A DNA stretch of 64,000 nt, taken from contig JACKMB010000006.1 in assembly GCA_024235615.1 (NCBI GenBank), positions 226,221 through 290,220 on the forward strand. The letters are read 5' to 3'. How positions within the stretch are numbered: position 1 is the stretch's first letter; the number at the start of each line of letters is the position of its first letter. Below the pieces are notes generated by a model. It was not told the origin of the DNA and searched no databases. It was given only the letters and a program-made list of their open reading frames with translations. Shown one piece after another: positions 63,656 through 64,000 of the stretch. Made by a program: the position numbers and the translations under genes. Origin of the DNA: Thauera sp. Lineage in GTDB: Bacteria > Pseudomonadota > Gammaproteobacteria > Burkholderiales > Rhodocyclaceae.

Positions 63656-64000
63656 GTGCAACTCGTCACCCCTGAGCAGATCGCCGCAGTGATGGCGCTC
63701 GCGCCGGCGCCGCATTCGTTTGCCGAACTCGACGAGCAAGTCGCCGAAGGCCTCCCCAAGGCCGCCCTCAAGGCCGGCGTCGAGCGCCTGGGGCGCAACG
63801 CCGACGAGCGCCGCATCCTGCTCCACCGCGTCGTGCCCGAGGCCACCTTCAAGCGCCGCCGCGACCGTCTCAGCCCCACCGAATCCGAAAAGACCGAGCG
63901 CCTCGCCCGCGTCTATGCCACCGCCCGCCACGTCTGGAACTCGGACGAGGACGCGCTCGCCTTCCTGCACGCACCGCACGCGATGCTGGGCGGGCAGCCT
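63656..64000 (+). CDS. Xre/MbcA/ParS-type antitoxin, 3' end outside window
   Basis: 115 residues are visible from GTG 63656 (GGAG at 63644-63647 as ribosome binding site). The N-terminal half is a helical Xre-like region; the last 50 residues fit the ParS/MbcA toxin-binding domain (formerly DUF2384): LSPTESEKTERLARVYATA, W-x-x-DEDALAFLHAPHAMLGG. Such antitoxins are followed by a RES-domain NAD+-degrading toxin, which would lie outside the right edge. The operator-like inverted repeat over its promoter supports a toxin-antitoxin operon. The rest of the gene and the partner are not visible. Confidence 0.75.
   Translation, partial: MQLVTPEQIAAVMALAPAPHSFAELDEQVAEGLPKAALKAGVERLGRNADERRILLHRVVPEATFKRRRDRLSPTESEKTERLARVYATARHVWNSDEDALAFLHAPHAMLGGQP

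Overview
The window is a dense, GC-rich piece of a bacterial chromosome. Gene order (pilMNOPQ-aroK-aroB-dgt-gltB-gltD, an nqrA-F operon, ubiC-ubiA, glmU-glmS, lptM-lysA divergent from cyaY) and protein styles point to a betaproteobacterium of the Rhodocyclales, most likely a Thauera/Azoarcus relative. This is inference from gene order and family resemblance; no rRNA or marker search was possible. Almost everything is core genome. I see no phage, IS element, CRISPR array, tRNA or rRNA gene.

Region by region. 1-1331: edge-truncated ATM1-type ABC exporter. 1418-13297: fatty-acid degradation locus: a PsrA-like TetR regulator with an operator on its own promoter, fadE, a thiolase and a FadJ/FadB-type protein in an overlapping operon, then fadL, a second multifunctional protein with the reverse domain order, and a second thiolase. 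13635-19487: complete Na+-translocating NADH:quinone reductase operon nqrABCDEF. 19648-22807: YdcF/ElyC-like membrane protein, then DUF2802 protein, SPOR protein, FliW and RidA. 22969-31809: recG, ubiC-ubiA-pyrF, an Ig-like lipoprotein with distinct base usage, ubiD, and a small membrane protein. 32063-38557: dacB, a small unknown gene, lptM-lysA, cyaY, ponA. 38745-46697: type IV pilus alignment/secretin operon pilMNOPQ, aroKB, dgt. 46698-47578: tandem REP array followed by an elaborate gltB leader. 47579-55147: gltBD, aroQ, a TSUP permease. 55339-60045: ggt, then pta(MaoC fusion)-ackA. 60323-63584: glmU-glmS. 63596-64000: promoter, operator and 5' part of an Xre/ParS-type antitoxin gene cut by the window edge.

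Taken together, the beta-oxidation genes supply NADH and acetyl-CoA, Nqr and the ubiquinone genes (ubiA, ubiC, ubiD) serve respiration, gltBD assimilates ammonium, aroK/aroB/aroQ feed chorismate to ubiC, and dacB/ponA/glmU/glmS/lysA serve the cell wall.

Non-coding structure is the most unusual aspect. At least 29 copies of two related REP-like palindromes (core GCGCCTGCCGGCGC or GCGGCGGCAGCCGC next to GTAGGAG) occupy gene 3' ends, and two places have amplified them into tandem arrays of about 117 and 124 bp. Three genes end exactly at the first unit of a heptanucleotide TGAGGCN repeat that places stops in all three frames. Candidate regulatory sites include a PsrA-type operator, two NtrC-like palindromes 63 bp apart ahead of gltB with terminator-like hairpins in the leader, a palindrome over the pilM -10 box, and a 15-bp inverted repeat around the antitoxin promoter.
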